A stretch of 64,000 nucleotides of DNA, from the NCBI GenBank assembly GCA_001829005.1, contig MIAG01000009.1, positions 341,560-405,559 on the forward strand, written 5' to 3'. Below the pieces are notes generated by a model. That model saw only the letters and a program-made list of their open reading frames with translations, did not search any database and was not told where the DNA came from. This document shows positions 27,209-37,600 of the stretch, in pieces (position 1 is the first letter of the stretch; each line of letters opens with the position of its first letter). The DNA is from Sphingobacteriia bacterium RIFOXYC2_FULL_35_18 (GTDB taxonomy: Bacteria > Bacteroidota > Bacteroidia > Chitinophagales > Chitinophagaceae). The translations under genes and the position numbers were made by a program.

Positions 27209-28642
27209 ATGGCTAAGAACGCTGAAAATGTTTGGGTCAATTGTTTAAAAATTATCAAGGACATTGTAGAATGGCAACATTTTAAAACATGGTTTGAACC
27301 TATTACTCCTGTTGAATTAAAAGGGAATGTATTAATGATACAAGTTCCTTCTCAATTCTTTTATGAGTACTTAGAGGAGCACTATGTTACTTTGCTTGCT
27401 AAAACTTTGAAACGCGAATTGGGTAAAGATGCTCGACTAGAATACCGCATCATGGTAGATAGTGGAAACACCAATAGCAGAAATGGTTCTGTTGATATTC
27501 CTGCACGCGGTCCTAAATCAATCAACAACAATGAAATGAATTTTCCATTGGTGATTGATAATCCTGTGAAGAATCCATTTGTGATTCCAGGGTTGAAGAA
27601 AATGCAAATTGACCCTCAATTAAACCATGGTTATATTTTTGACTCTTTTATAGAAGGCGATTGTAATAGGGTTGCTCGAAGAGCAGGTAAAACAGTTGCG
27701 GAAAAACCAGGAGCCAACTCCTTTAATCCATTGGTTATATATGGTGGTGTTGGATTAGGTAAAACCCATTTGGCACAGGCTATTGGAAATGATGTAAAAA
27801 GAATGCATCCTTCTAAAGTGGTGTTATATGTAAGTAGTGAAAAATTCATCAATCAATTTGTTGACCATAGTCGCAATAATGCAATTAATGATTTCATTCA
27901 CTTCTATCAGTTGATTGATGTGTTGATTATTGATGATGTGCAATTTTTCAGCAGGGCAGAAAAAAGCCAAGATGCTTTCTTTGCCATCTTTAACCACTTG
28001 CACCAAAGCGGAAAACAATTGGTATTAACTTCTGATAAACCACCTAAAGATTTAGATGGTATGCAAGAGCGTTTGTTGAGTAGGTTTAGATGGGGATTAA
28101 GCGCAGACTTGCAAGTTCCCGACTACGAAACAAGAATTGAGATCTTAGAAAAGAAAATGAAGAACGACGGATTGGATATGCCTAAAGAGGTAATCAAGTA
28201 CGTTGCTTATAATATCAATACGAATGTGCGTGAATTAGAAGGCGCATTAATTTCATTATTGGCACAGTCTTCTTTGAATAAGAAAGAAATTGATGTTGAG
28301 TTGGCTAAGAAGGTATTAAGAAACTTTGTAAAAACCAGTAGCAAAGAAATTACCATTGACGCCATTCAGAAAATGGTCTGCGAATATTTTGATGTTCCAT
28401 ATGACCGTTTGTTGCATAAAACGCGTAAAAGAGAAATTGTACAAGCTCGTCAAATTACCATGTACTTGGCCAAAGCTTTCACCAAGAACTCTTTAAAAAC
28501 GATTGGAGAACATTTTGGTGGCCGAGACCATACTACCGTTATTCACTCTTGTCAAACAGTGAAAGACTTAATGGATACGGATTCTATATTTAGAGAAAAC
28601 GTAATGGAACTAACGCAGAAAGTGCAGTTGGCTGCTATGTAA
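27209..28642 (+). CDS. dnaA: chromosomal replication initiator DnaA
   Basis: A 477-residue AAA+ initiator. Domain I is at the N terminus (WVNCLKIIKDIVEWQHFKTW). Walker A is GGVGLGKTHLAQAIGN (about residue 178), Walker B is VLIIDDVQFF, and domain IV holds the DnaA-box-recognising FGGRDHTTVIHSCQTVKDL. The preceding 141 bp contains one near-match to a DnaA box (ATATCCACA at about 27126) and AT-rich runs, but not a cluster of boxes. No dnaN is adjacent, so this need not be the origin. A terminator hairpin follows. Confidence 0.96.
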   Translation: MAKNAENVWVNCLKIIKDIVEWQHFKTWFEPITPVELKGNVLMIQVPSQFFYEYLEEHYVTLLAKTLKRELGKDARLEYRIMVDSGNTNSRNGSVDIPARGPKSINNNEMNFPLVIDNPVKNPFVIPGLKKMQIDPQLNHGYIFDSFIEGDCNRVARRAGKTVAEKPGANSFNPLVIYGGVGLGKTHLAQAIGNDVKRMHPSKVVLYVSSEKFINQFVDHSRNNAINDFIHFYQLIDVLIIDDVQFFSRAEKSQDAFFAIFNHLHQSGKQLVLTSDKPPKDLDGMQERLLSRFRWGLSADLQVPDYETRIEILEKKMKNDGLDMPKEVIKYVAYNINTNVRELEGALISLLAQSSLNKKEIDVELAKKVLRNFVKTSSKEITIDAIQKMVCEYFDVPYDRLLHKTRKREIVQARQITMYLAKAFTKNSLKTIGEHFGGRDHTTVIHSCQTVKDLMDTDSIFRENVMELTQKVQLAAM

Positions 28643-28674
28643 ATTGACTTTTGTTAGGGTCTTAATATATTGTG

Positions 28675-28706
28675 CATCCCGTCTCTTGTAGGCGGGATGT
28701 TTTATT
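28675..28706 (+). terminator. terminator after dnaA
   Basis: Stem CATCCCG (28675-28681) with CGGGATG (28693-28699), followed by a T-rich run from 28700. It stands 32 bp after the dnaA stop and separates dnaA from the tRNA promoter. Confidence 0.8.
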
Positions 28707-28727
28707 TTATGAATTTTTCAATCAATT

Positions 28728-28759
28728 TTTGGCAGTTAAGCTTAGGAAACTTATTTTTG
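28728..28759 (+). promoter_or_regulatory. Bacteroidota-type promoter of the tRNA genes
   Basis: TTTG at 28728-28731, a 20-nt spacer, then TATTTTTG at 28752-28759. This fits the TTTG-N(19-21)-TAnnTTTG consensus of the Bacteroidota primary sigma factor. The first tRNA starts 26 bp downstream. Confidence 0.75.
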
Positions 28760-28785
28760 CACCCCTCTCCGAAAGGAGTAAGGAC

Positions 28786-28874
28786 GGTGAGGTGGATGAG
28801 TGGCTGAAATCAGTAGTTTGCTAAACTGCCGTACGGGTTAAACTGTACCGCGGGTTCGAATCCCGCCCTCACCG
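28786..28874 (+). tRNA. tRNA-Ser (anticodon GCT)
   Basis: An 89-nt type II tRNA. The acceptor arms GGTGAGG and CCTCACC pair perfectly with discriminator G. The anticodon loop is TTGCTAA on a five-pair stem (GTAGT/ACTGC, one wobble), there is a long variable arm, and the T arm is GCGGGTTCGAATCCCGC. The CCA end is not encoded. Confidence 0.96.
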
Positions 28875-28949
28875 CAGATTAACTAAACACTAATCTGACA
28901 GCAAACTCAAGAATGATTTTCTCCGGCGAAAATCAGGATAAGAAAGTCT

Positions 28950-29023
28950 CGGGAAGTAGCGCAGGCCGGTAGCGCACCTGGTTTGGGACCAGGGGGTCGC
29001 AGGTTCGAATCCTGTCTTCCCGA
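28950..29023 (+). tRNA. tRNA-Pro (anticodon TGG)
   Basis: A 74-nt tRNA. Acceptor arms CGGGAAG and CTTCCCG pair perfectly, with discriminator A. The anticodon stem CCTGG/CCAGG encloses the loop TTTGGGA, and the T arm is GCAGGTTCGAATCCTGT with one wobble. CCA is not encoded. It lies 75 bp after tRNA-Ser and probably shares its promoter. The 3' end marks the left flank of the accessory block. Confidence 0.96.
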
Positions 29024-29033
29024 CGAAAGAAGA

Positions 29034-29063
29034 AAACCCTTCGACGAAGTCGAGGGGTTTTTA
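29034..29063 (+). terminator. terminator after tRNA-Pro
   Basis: A stem AACCCTTCGAC/GTCGAGGGGTT (one wobble) with a GAA loop, followed by a T run, 10 bp after the tRNA-Pro gene. Confidence 0.85.
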
Positions 29064-29075
29064 TTTTGAGGCCGT

Positions 29076-29199
29076 CGCGAACTTGTTCGCGTAAGGACGA
29101 GAAATGAAAAACCCCAAAGCGCGAAGCGCTGAAGGGTTTTCTTGATTTGGCTACACCCACTCAAAGGATCACGGAGTGAAACGACGTGAATCCTTTGAG
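29076..29199. repeat. three tandem intergenic hairpins
   Basis: Hairpin 1 is a 7-bp stem with a 2-nt loop (29076-29091). Hairpin 2 (29108-29140) has nested stems AAAACCC/GGGTTTT and AGCGC/GCGCT and would terminate transcription on either strand. Hairpin 3 (29160-29199) has an imperfect 13-bp stem with one bulge. They lie between tRNA-Pro and the first accessory gene and look like dispersed palindromic repeats; whether they recur elsewhere is not visible here. Confidence 0.65.
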
Positions 29200-29294
29200 A
29201 TTAGCGAACATGATAAACTGATTTTAATTAGACCCCCCATTTACTTTTAATAATTAATTTCTAATTAAGTCTGGACAATTATGTATATATGAAT

Positions 29295-30521
29295 TTAAAA
29301 CTCAGAATCAACGGTTAAGTTCTTTTGGTTTAAAATATTTTCTAGCATTTCTTTCCATTTGTGAAAACCATTTAGCGGCTGCTGGTAATCGTGATTAATG
29401 AAATAAAAATCCTTTTCTTTTTTATTCCTGTATTGCATTCTTTTTCCTTTTCTAATCGATTGAATTAATCCGAATTTCATAGGAATATCTTCAGTACTAG
29501 CTATTTTCCAGATATAAGTTGCCTCTAGGGTATTGTATGTTTCCCAAACAATGAATATACCCTTCGTTTGACGGATCACAAAAACAAATGAAAATGGTTT
29601 GCTGCTGATTGATAGCTTTTGTACGTCAATCGCCTGTCTCGCAGAAAGGAAACGAATATGATGGTAATGTTTTGTTTTGTCTTCCTGCATCAATTCATTC
29701 CATATGGTTTCAGTCGTGGTTGTTTCATCTTTTACTGCCTCAACCAAATCGTCTAATGATAGAATATCGTCCCTGTCTCCTGAAAGAATTACTTCATGAA
29801 TCCATTCGTTGCGAATTTGTTGGAGGATGGATCCGTCAAGTTGCAATAGATCACAACTATCGATTGAAACTGGTAAGCATTTTTGATCCACCATCTCAAA
29901 GGTGATCGTACAGGGTGTTTTCTTACTGCCGAATAATTTCCAGATGTAATTTTTTATTGCATCGAAATATTTTCTTACTGCTGGGTTTTGCAAAGTCACT
30001 TCCACATGCTGAAAAACTCGCTTCACCTTTACTCGGAACTTAATTGATCCTTCATCGAACTCTGCATTGCGTAAATCAAAGTTCAGAAATTCGGCAAATC
30101 GGTTACTGCGTGGCTTTGGTGTCTCAAAGGACACAGGTGGTGGTTGTGTAAATTGAGGAGGAGGTGGAGATGGCGGTTGCTTGTACCGTACACTGATTGG
30201 CTGGGTATGTCCCGATGCCGTTGTGATGTGTTTAATTACCGGCATCCGTGATTGATCTATTACTATCCTAGCCACTTGCATGGATTCAAACATTTTGCCG
30301 TATTTTTCGTAAGTGAGATGATGTCCGTCTTTAGGTGCCTTGCCGTCCGGTTTTAAATAAAGAACACGGTCGCGTTCATTGTAATCCGTTATCCGAAATA
30401 ACTGTCCTGCTGTATACCCGTGAACCGATTCCAAAGGAATGCCGTATTCCCAATTCAAGAAAACCTTTCCGTTCTGACTTAGAAGGACAATTGTTTTATT
30501 AGTTAGTTCTGGTGGTAACAT
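29295..30521 (-). CDS. unknown protein with proline-rich linker
   Basis: A 408-residue protein that I do not recognise. An N-terminal domain (1-110; IVLLSQNGKVFLNWEYGIP) is joined by a proline-rich linker (PPSPPPPQFTQPPP, about 116-129) to a second, mixed alpha/beta part with several Trp and acidic stretches. There is no signal peptide, membrane helix or catalytic motif. It is the leftmost gene of the accessory block and reads away from it. The minus-strand sequence just upstream has TATCTTTA, a weak -7 candidate. It may be a cargo gene unrelated to the giant pair. Confidence 0.6.
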   Translation of the reverse strand: MLPPELTNKTIVLLSQNGKVFLNWEYGIPLESVHGYTAGQLFRITDYNERDRVLYLKPDGKAPKDGHHLTYEKYGKMFESMQVARIVIDQSRMPVIKHITTASGHTQPISVRYKQPPSPPPPQFTQPPPVSFETPKPRSNRFAEFLNFDLRNAEFDEGSIKFRVKVKRVFQHVEVTLQNPAVRKYFDAIKNYIWKLFGSKKTPCTITFEMVDQKCLPVSIDSCDLLQLDGSILQQIRNEWIHEVILSGDRDDILSLDDLVEAVKDETTTTETIWNELMQEDKTKHYHHIRFLSARQAIDVQKLSISSKPFSFVFVIRQTKGIFIVWETYNTLEATYIWKIASTEDIPMKFGLIQSIRKGKRMQYRNKKEKDFYFINHDYQQPLNGFHKWKEMLENILNQKNLTVDSEF

Positions 30522-30904
30522 ATATGTATAAAGATATAAATTCTTAAAAAAAAAGTTAAATTGAGAATGCAGATTCTATTTGTATTTATAAATTATTTTC
30601 ATAATTAGTGTAACTGGAGCTCTGTCTTTAATGCCTATTTTGTTTAAAGTGAAGAAATGTAAGCCTTTTAAAAAAACTTTTAAGTTCTCATATGCTTCAA
30701 TCTTATCTGGCTGCCAAATCAAACAGCTGTGAACAGTTATGCTTCTAGTTTGTCTCGCGTGAATTTGAACGGAGAGCTATGTTCACAGACATTGAATTTA
30801 GCAGAGCGATTAATGGTGTAAAGTTTTATTCCAATTCCAGAATGGTGTCCTTTGGGGATGAAAAAAAGTATTATGAAAAATAAGTAATATTAAATGATTG
30901 TTGA
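30522..30904. other. gene-poor accessory spacer
   Basis: This 383-bp AT-rich stretch holds no convincing gene. A 9-bp inverted repeat (CTGTGAACA at 30727-30735 and TGTTCACAG at 30780-30788) flanks a 44-nt loop. A 34-codon frame begins at 30779, but it has no recognisable product and I do not support it as a gene. Confidence 0.5.
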
Positions 30905-31531
30905 CTATTGGTCGTCTTTTATTAAGGTGGTAAAGCCCAAATCGTAGGTTACTTTCAGTTCATTATGCAAACAATTCGTCGTTATTTTGTTACGCTTACA
31001 ACAACGGTGATATAAACCAGCGTGTGATAATTTCTCCAGCAATATAAAATAGTCTTCTTTCGATCCGCCATAGATGCCCATTATTTTGTCTGTATCGAAA
31101 TCCATTTTGATTTCGCAGGTATCATATAATTTGTAGGTATTGTTGACGAGTGCGGAATAATGCCTCAAAGCTTGCAAGAGTTTGGATGGCGATAAAAAAA
31201 TATCATGGCTGTAGCAGCAGTTGGAACCAAAGGAAATCTTTTTTCGCAATCAGCTGTTCAGAAAGAAACGTATTGAACCAGCAAAGACCCTCGTTGTTTT
31301 TTTTGCGAGTAACAGTTAGAGATGCGAATCACCATTGCGGATGTCTACACCCAGGACGGTTTTGATGCCGGCCTCGCGGCACAGCTTAACAAACTCCCAA
31401 TGATCGTAGATGCAATTGATGTTAAACAGTGCGAGCGTGTTAACGCCTTGCTCCACCGCAGCTTCCACCAGCCAGGCAGTTGAGTGCGTGCCAAAGCAAA
31501 ACGAATAATATGTCTTCGCGTCTAAATACAT
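30905..31531 (-). pseudogene. decayed dnaE-like DNA polymerase III alpha fragment (PHP region)
   Basis: Two pieces on the same strand read like the N-terminal PHP region of a Bacteroidota DnaE paralogue: 31531-31316 (YLDAKTYYSFCFGTHSTAWL, LALFNINCIYDHWEFVKLC, VLGVDIRNGD) and 31249-30905 (NNTYKLYDTCEIKMDFDTDK, ELKVTYDLGF). A stop codon at 31316-31318 interrupts it. Beyond an A8 run (31297-31304 on this strand), the homology-like reading continues in another frame (NNEGLCWFNTFLSEQ), and more than 100 residues of the family are missing before the second piece. The reading ends at about 30905 with no polymerase domain. This is therefore a remnant, not a working gene. Confidence 0.8.
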
Positions 31532-31635
31532 GATTTCTAACCTTATCCGAGAGTAACTTTACTAAATATTTTAGTAATTTGAATAATTATCTCTTATTCA
31601 AGTGATTTTCAAATATTTAGATAGTTGAAAAGTGA

Positions 31636-31668
31636 TTGATGCTACGGTACGGAGAATTGGTAAATTTG
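31636..31668 (+). promoter_or_regulatory. candidate promoter of the giant STAND gene pair
   Basis: TAAATTTG at 31661-31668 matches TAnnTTTG and lies 21 bp before the ATG at 31690. A TTG at 31636-31638 lies 22 nt upstream, slightly beyond the preferred spacing. Confidence 0.45.
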
Positions 31669-31689
31669 TAGGTTGATTAAAACAGCGTT

Positions 31690-34600
31690 ATGGCAGATAA
31701 TATCGGAGATAGTATAGATTTGGGAGGCAAGCTTCCCCAATTCAAAGCATTTGCATCTGTCGCATATAATGAGCTAAACGCGAGTAAACTAGTATGGATT
31801 AGGGTCGCGGATCCCAAAGCGATGGTCCTCGATGATATCCAGTATGCAACCAAAACCGAAGTTCATGCATACCAGGTAAAATGGAGCAACTTGGAAGATC
31901 CGACAACATTTACTTATTTAAACCTTAAAGATTTGTTGAAAGATATCGTTGCTTCTTGGCAGAAACTCCGGATAGAATACGCAAGTGAAAACAAACCATT
32001 TTTTGTTCACCTTTTGACAAATCGTGAACCATCTTCACACGACCAGATCAAAGATTCTGCTGAGGTCCGCGCCGGAAACTTCAGCGGGTTTCTTGAAGAA
32101 GTATGGATGAAATTGAAAAATAAAAAAAGCATCGATGTTAAGTGGCAAACAGTAGCCAACGAATTTGAGGCTTTGACTAGTTTAGCTAAAAATGAATTTG
32201 AGGAATTTGTGCAGGCATTTGACATGCGGTTTCGTTACAATGAAATTGATTTCGCCACTGAGAGGATTGATAAAGGAAAACAAAATCAGGACCTACTTGA
32301 TTTTACGATGTTTCTTTTAGAAAAAGTTGCCAATAAAACAAGAAAAGTTCTTTTTGAAGCAGCAGATATTATTAAGGGTTTGAATTGGGAGTCTAGATTC
32401 AATACCATTTTTAACCATGAATTACGAGTAGATCCTTCGCGTTATTGTCCTATCGAACAAACGGTAGCTGCACTGAATGTTAAAGTTGATGTAAAGGATG
32501 GTGGCTACGTTTTTTTATCTGGTGGTCCAGGTTCGGGAAAATCGTCGCTGCTAGCACAATGGTCAAAAACAAGAAAGGAGCGGGTGGTTCATTATTTCGC
32601 TTTTGATTTTACGGATCCAGCTTCTTCAGCAAATACACCTGACCGTGGAGACGCGACCCATCTTTTATATGATCTCGTGCAACAGTTAAAGGAGCGCGGT
32701 GTGTGGCCGAGTGATACTGTGATGCACAAAGACAAAGACTTCCTGAGGCAAACATTCGGCCAACAGATTGAGCTGTTGAAAAAAGAATTTACAGCAACAG
32801 GGCGCAAAACAATCATTGTGATCGATGGCCTCGATCATGTACCACGCGAATACCATACAGCGTTGCAATCATTTATCGCCGAGCTGCCTAATCCCGCAAT
32901 ACTCTCAGGTGGCGTTGTCATTGTCTTAGGTAGCCAAACATATAATCTGGCGGATCTTCCGAATACCGTTAAGGCCGTGTACGATAAAAAGGATATGAAC
33001 GTAGAGATGGTAGCCATGTCCAAGCAAGAGGTGAACTGGTATGTTGATCACAGTAAAATCGGTATAAATATAGATGCAACGATTAAAGAGAAATTGTTTG
33101 AAATCAGCCAAGGCCACCCATTGTATTTATCGTACCTGATCAACAAGATCGATGAGGTCGAGAGTGCCGGATTTATGGATGATGAAGCGCCGCTGGAAGG
33201 AAACATCGAAGACTATTACAAACGTTGCTGGCAGCCGATCAAGCAAGACACTGACTTGGTAAATTTTCTGGGCCTGGTGGCGCGGATTAATGGCGACATC
33301 AGTATTGATTTTATTTCTCAGTGGCCGTTCGATGACCGGATCAAAAGAGATTTCAACCAAAAAACTTCTTTTCTTTTTCAAAAAGATGTGACTGGCTGGC
33401 ATTTTTTTCACAACTCTTTTCGTCAGTTCTTGATCACACAAAGCGCCTTAAATCCAATTGATGATACCTATGATGAAAAGCGGCATCAGAAAATGCATCA
33501 GACGCTAGGCGCTTATTACAGCGGCTTCAATTCAGGTACACCATGGCAGAAGTTGTATCATTTTTACATGGGCGGACAAGAAAAAGAATTTATTGAAGCA
33601 GCGACCCAACAATCTTTTTTTGAACAATACGAATCATTCCGACCACATGAGGAGATCGAAAACGATATCTTGCATGGTGTAAGGCTCGCAAAGAAATTGC
33701 ATGATCCATACCTGTTGGGACGCTACATTTTTGCCTTAAATGAACTAAACAGCCGCATACAGGTCATCGCGCCAAACTCGTTTATTGAAGAGTTTATCCA
33801 AATCGGTAAAATTGATCTGGCTAAACAATTGATTCGCAACAACAGGAAATTATTGGTGAATAAACGCTATGCATTAATAGCGGCGCGCTGGTTCTTTGAT
33901 CTAGGTGATACGATGGAAGCCAGGTTACTATTTGCACTGGCAGAACCGCAGGAAGTCACAACGGACGGAATCCGGCTTCAACTGATGGGGCATGACCGTG
34001 AAAATATCAGCATTCTGAAAAACTGGGCATCTGCATTCCTATTGTTTTCAAAGGCTGAAGATTTTCTAAGTAAGATCGCGAAAGTTGAGTTGCTGGATGA
34101 TGAAGAGAATCAGGTTGACAGTCACAATCTACGCAACCGGCTGCTCTATCGGGCCTGTGAAACAGTCATCGAAAAAAATCGCTTTGATGAGCTGGAAATT
34201 TTATTGAAAGAAATTCATGAAACGGATTTTGTTTACACCAGAAGGGTGCTCTGGAGAGTCACAGAATATGTACATGAACAAGGCAATGATGCGCAGGCAA
34301 GAGCATACCTGCAACGATTACTCGACCTATTCAAAGGATTGGTTATCGGTGATTTTATGAGAATGCAGCTCGCTGACCTGATTTACCGGGTTACCAAGAA
34401 TTTGGCAGAAATCGAAGCATTAATCGAGGGCATTGGTCAACCTTCTGCAGTGGATTACCATAAGATGAATGGTGACAGAGACTTGGGTGAATTTTCCGAT
34501 AGACTTCTATTCAATAAAATGCTTAACCTGACAGGCAAGGGACAATCCGTTACCGATGCAGTACCTAATGTGAGAAAGGCAGATCAGGAGCCAGTAGCAG

Positions 34601-37600
34601 AATTTGAACGCAATATATGCCGCATTGTAAAGTTATATACGGACGGTGTTCAGGGCGTTCCGTTGATGGGAAATTTAAAAATAAAACTGTCACCCATCAT
34701 TCGTTTTTTTTACATACACGATCAGAAATCCGATCACAACTTGTATAAACTTAAAATGGGTGCTTCGACGTATTTCAAATGGTTGATTGAAGCGATGTCA
34801 CTTTACGGAAGCGAGAGAGTTGGAGAACTGATGCAAATTTTCGGGCAAGAATTTGCTGAATTTCCAGCAACCTGGTCGGTAGAAGTAAGGCGCTCAATTT
34901 ATGTAAACGGATACAAGCAAGGAGCAGATAAAGATGAAATCGCACAAAAGCTGGAAGCAATAGAAAACGAAATGCTTGACGGACAGGATCCTACAGGACG
35001 CGCGGAACAATGTATATCTCAGGCACAAGCCTGGATCAATCTCGAAGAATTTGAACGGGCAGAGTTATGTATGCACAAGGCCTTGCATGCGTCCCTGGGT
35101 ATTGGTTATAGGAAGGATTCGCAGTACCGTATCTGGGTTGAATGGTTAAAGAGGATATTGCAAAAAGAGCCTGAGAAAGCTGAAGAACGTATACGCATGT
35201 TTGCTCTGCATTTACCCTTACTAAAAGAAACTGCTGAACGTTCACAATCACGGGAAGGGGCTGAAGAATTACTGAAAGCAACTTTACAATATAACCTCGG
35301 CTGGGGACTTCAATTGTTGACATGGTTACTGGAACAGGGGCTGATAGAGTTTTTTGAAGGGTTAGGCGCGATGATAAAAGCATTGGTAGAGAAAGCAAAA
35401 GAAAAAACTGAGGTTCGGCTTGTACTTGATATTTACAAAGAGTTGTATCTAACCATGGCAACACGTTTTGATGAAGATATTTTACTGGCATTGCTTGACA
35501 AAGCTCAAACATTGCTGCCCGATTTTCAAAGTATTGAATTGTCAAAGCTGGTAACTGCAATCCAGATTAATACTTTGCCGAAAACCAGGGATAACTACTA
35601 TCAATGCGTTAAATCATTTCTGGAAGGATACGGACATAATACAACTGTCCTGCTAGGTTTAACTGACCTGTCTGTTGCAACCGCTATAAAAATGAGATCG
35701 TCCAATAATCTCATATTACACGATTCTTATGAAATGTTATCGGAAGCTGAGGTAATGGAAAAAGTAAAAGACGGACCATCCTTTGTTGAACTATTTGTAA
35801 AGGAAAGCAAAGCAAATTCATACTTTTCATGGGATGGTGTGTTTACCAATATTCAACATTCGTTAACTGAGAAAGACCTGACTGAGATTTTTAAACACTG
35901 CACTGCTGGTAACAGGGACAGTAAATTGTTGGCAAAGATGACTGATAAGGCAATGAATTTTGGCAATAAAATTTTGGCAAAAGAATTTGCTAATACTTCA
36001 CTTCTCCGATCATCTACTTCAGGTTGGATTGCAGGTTATGATGGAGGATCCCGCCACTGGGCATGTAAAGCAATTGTTGCTATAGATCCTGAAAACGGAT
36101 TTGATCGATCCCTAGAGGTATTAGCAGATGATGTAATGGGATCTGACTATGTCAGTGAGTTTCATAAGGCACTTGATGAAATATTGCCAGTAATCACAAA
36201 GGAACCTGATGATCAAAAAATGTGGTCGGAAATTGAATCGTTCCTTTCCCGTCTGTTAATTCCGAAGCCGACAACTCTTATGCCACCTTTTAAAAAAGAA
36301 GATGACGACTCAATTCCAGGTGAGCTAATGTTGCTCTTGTGCTGCTTTGCAAATAAACGAATGTGCGGGCTCATCGCTACTGTTTTTGCTTATAACCTCG
36401 TGGGTTCCCAAAATCTGCAAGCAAAATTTAAGAAACTTGCAAGTGGTAAATACGAGGAGCAAAGTTTGTTTTTAGAAACCTTGGGTATTGCCGAAAGTGT
36501 TGACTTTTCGCAAATATTTGCAACAGAACTCCAGCTGTTGGCGTTGTCCGATAATCTCTTTATAAGGAAAGAAGCGGTATCACAACTAGAAAAATTGCCA
36601 GATCAGTTCAACCCTTTACCAGTAAAAAAAACGCTACCAAAGATCTACGAGCTGGAATTGCCAGTTTCTAAAGGATTTAATAAACCAGAAGAACTTCCAG
36701 GAGATAAGGTTGTTGCAGATACCGATAATTTATACCAACTTATTGGCAGATATTCTGACTGGCTGCCGCTTATAGCTGAACAAACCGGTTTTCAGGAAGG
36801 CGCAATCCTGCAACGTTGGGGACAACTCATAGACGAAGAAGGAATCGACAAGACAACCACAGAATACGAAGAGAAAGTTCGTACCCACAGAAATGCAATA
36901 GAGCTTGAGTTTCATTTTCCGAGACCAAGATTTCAGGTTGTTGTACAATCGTTAGGGCGCCTTATTGCAGAATTAAAAGATGCTGCTGCGCTCGAAGACA
37001 AGGATTTCCCAGAGAGGTATGGAGTATATGATTACACACTTCAGGCAAAACTCAAAGTGACACCTCGTCCTGAATGGATCATTCCTATGCACGAAGGAAA
37101 ATTATTTTTATCAGGATGGGTAAACGACATTTCATCTTCCGAACGTTTGCACACTAAAGCCGACAGAACTATCGATAACTGGGTTGTTGCAGGAGAACAA
37201 ACCACTCTCTTTCACTTGGGTTGGGGTAAGCCAACAGAGACCATTACAACTTACATGGTATTGGGAGGTAATTTGCTGCACGAAAACAACGATCCACCTA
37301 TTGTACGTTTGAACAATTGTCTGATGGATGAATACTACGAATCGTTAGAAGCTGAGGCAAATAATTACATTACGGTTTTCAATTATCATGATTTTCGTAA
37401 TCCCGAAAAAGTTGCGGGATGGATTGCTTTTAACCCGGCAATAGCCAGGTACTTGGGATGGAAACCGAATACTACCGAAATGTTCGCATGGGAAGATGAA
37501 ACAGGAAATTTAATGGCCTTTTCACGTTATTGGCGTGACGGAAATATTGAAATGTCAATACCAAAACACGATAACGAGGTGGGTGAAGGATGGTACACGC

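Noticed and set aside
28907..29164. Minus-strand open frames over tRNA-Pro encoding peptides such as DRIRTCDPLVPNQ
   Set aside because: These are the familiar antisense translations of a tRNA-Pro gene (also SNLRPPGPKPGALP) that fill databases as false hypothetical proteins; the tRNA itself is clear.
30779..30883. 34-codon frame beginning MFTDIEFSRAING
   Set aside because: Short, no recognisable family and no supporting context; kept only as a note in the spacer.
35036..35560. 174-codon minus-strand frame inside the first giant STAND gene
   Set aside because: Antisense shadow: low-complexity hydrophobic translation with no motif, while the plus-strand frame is continuous and carries clear domain motifs.
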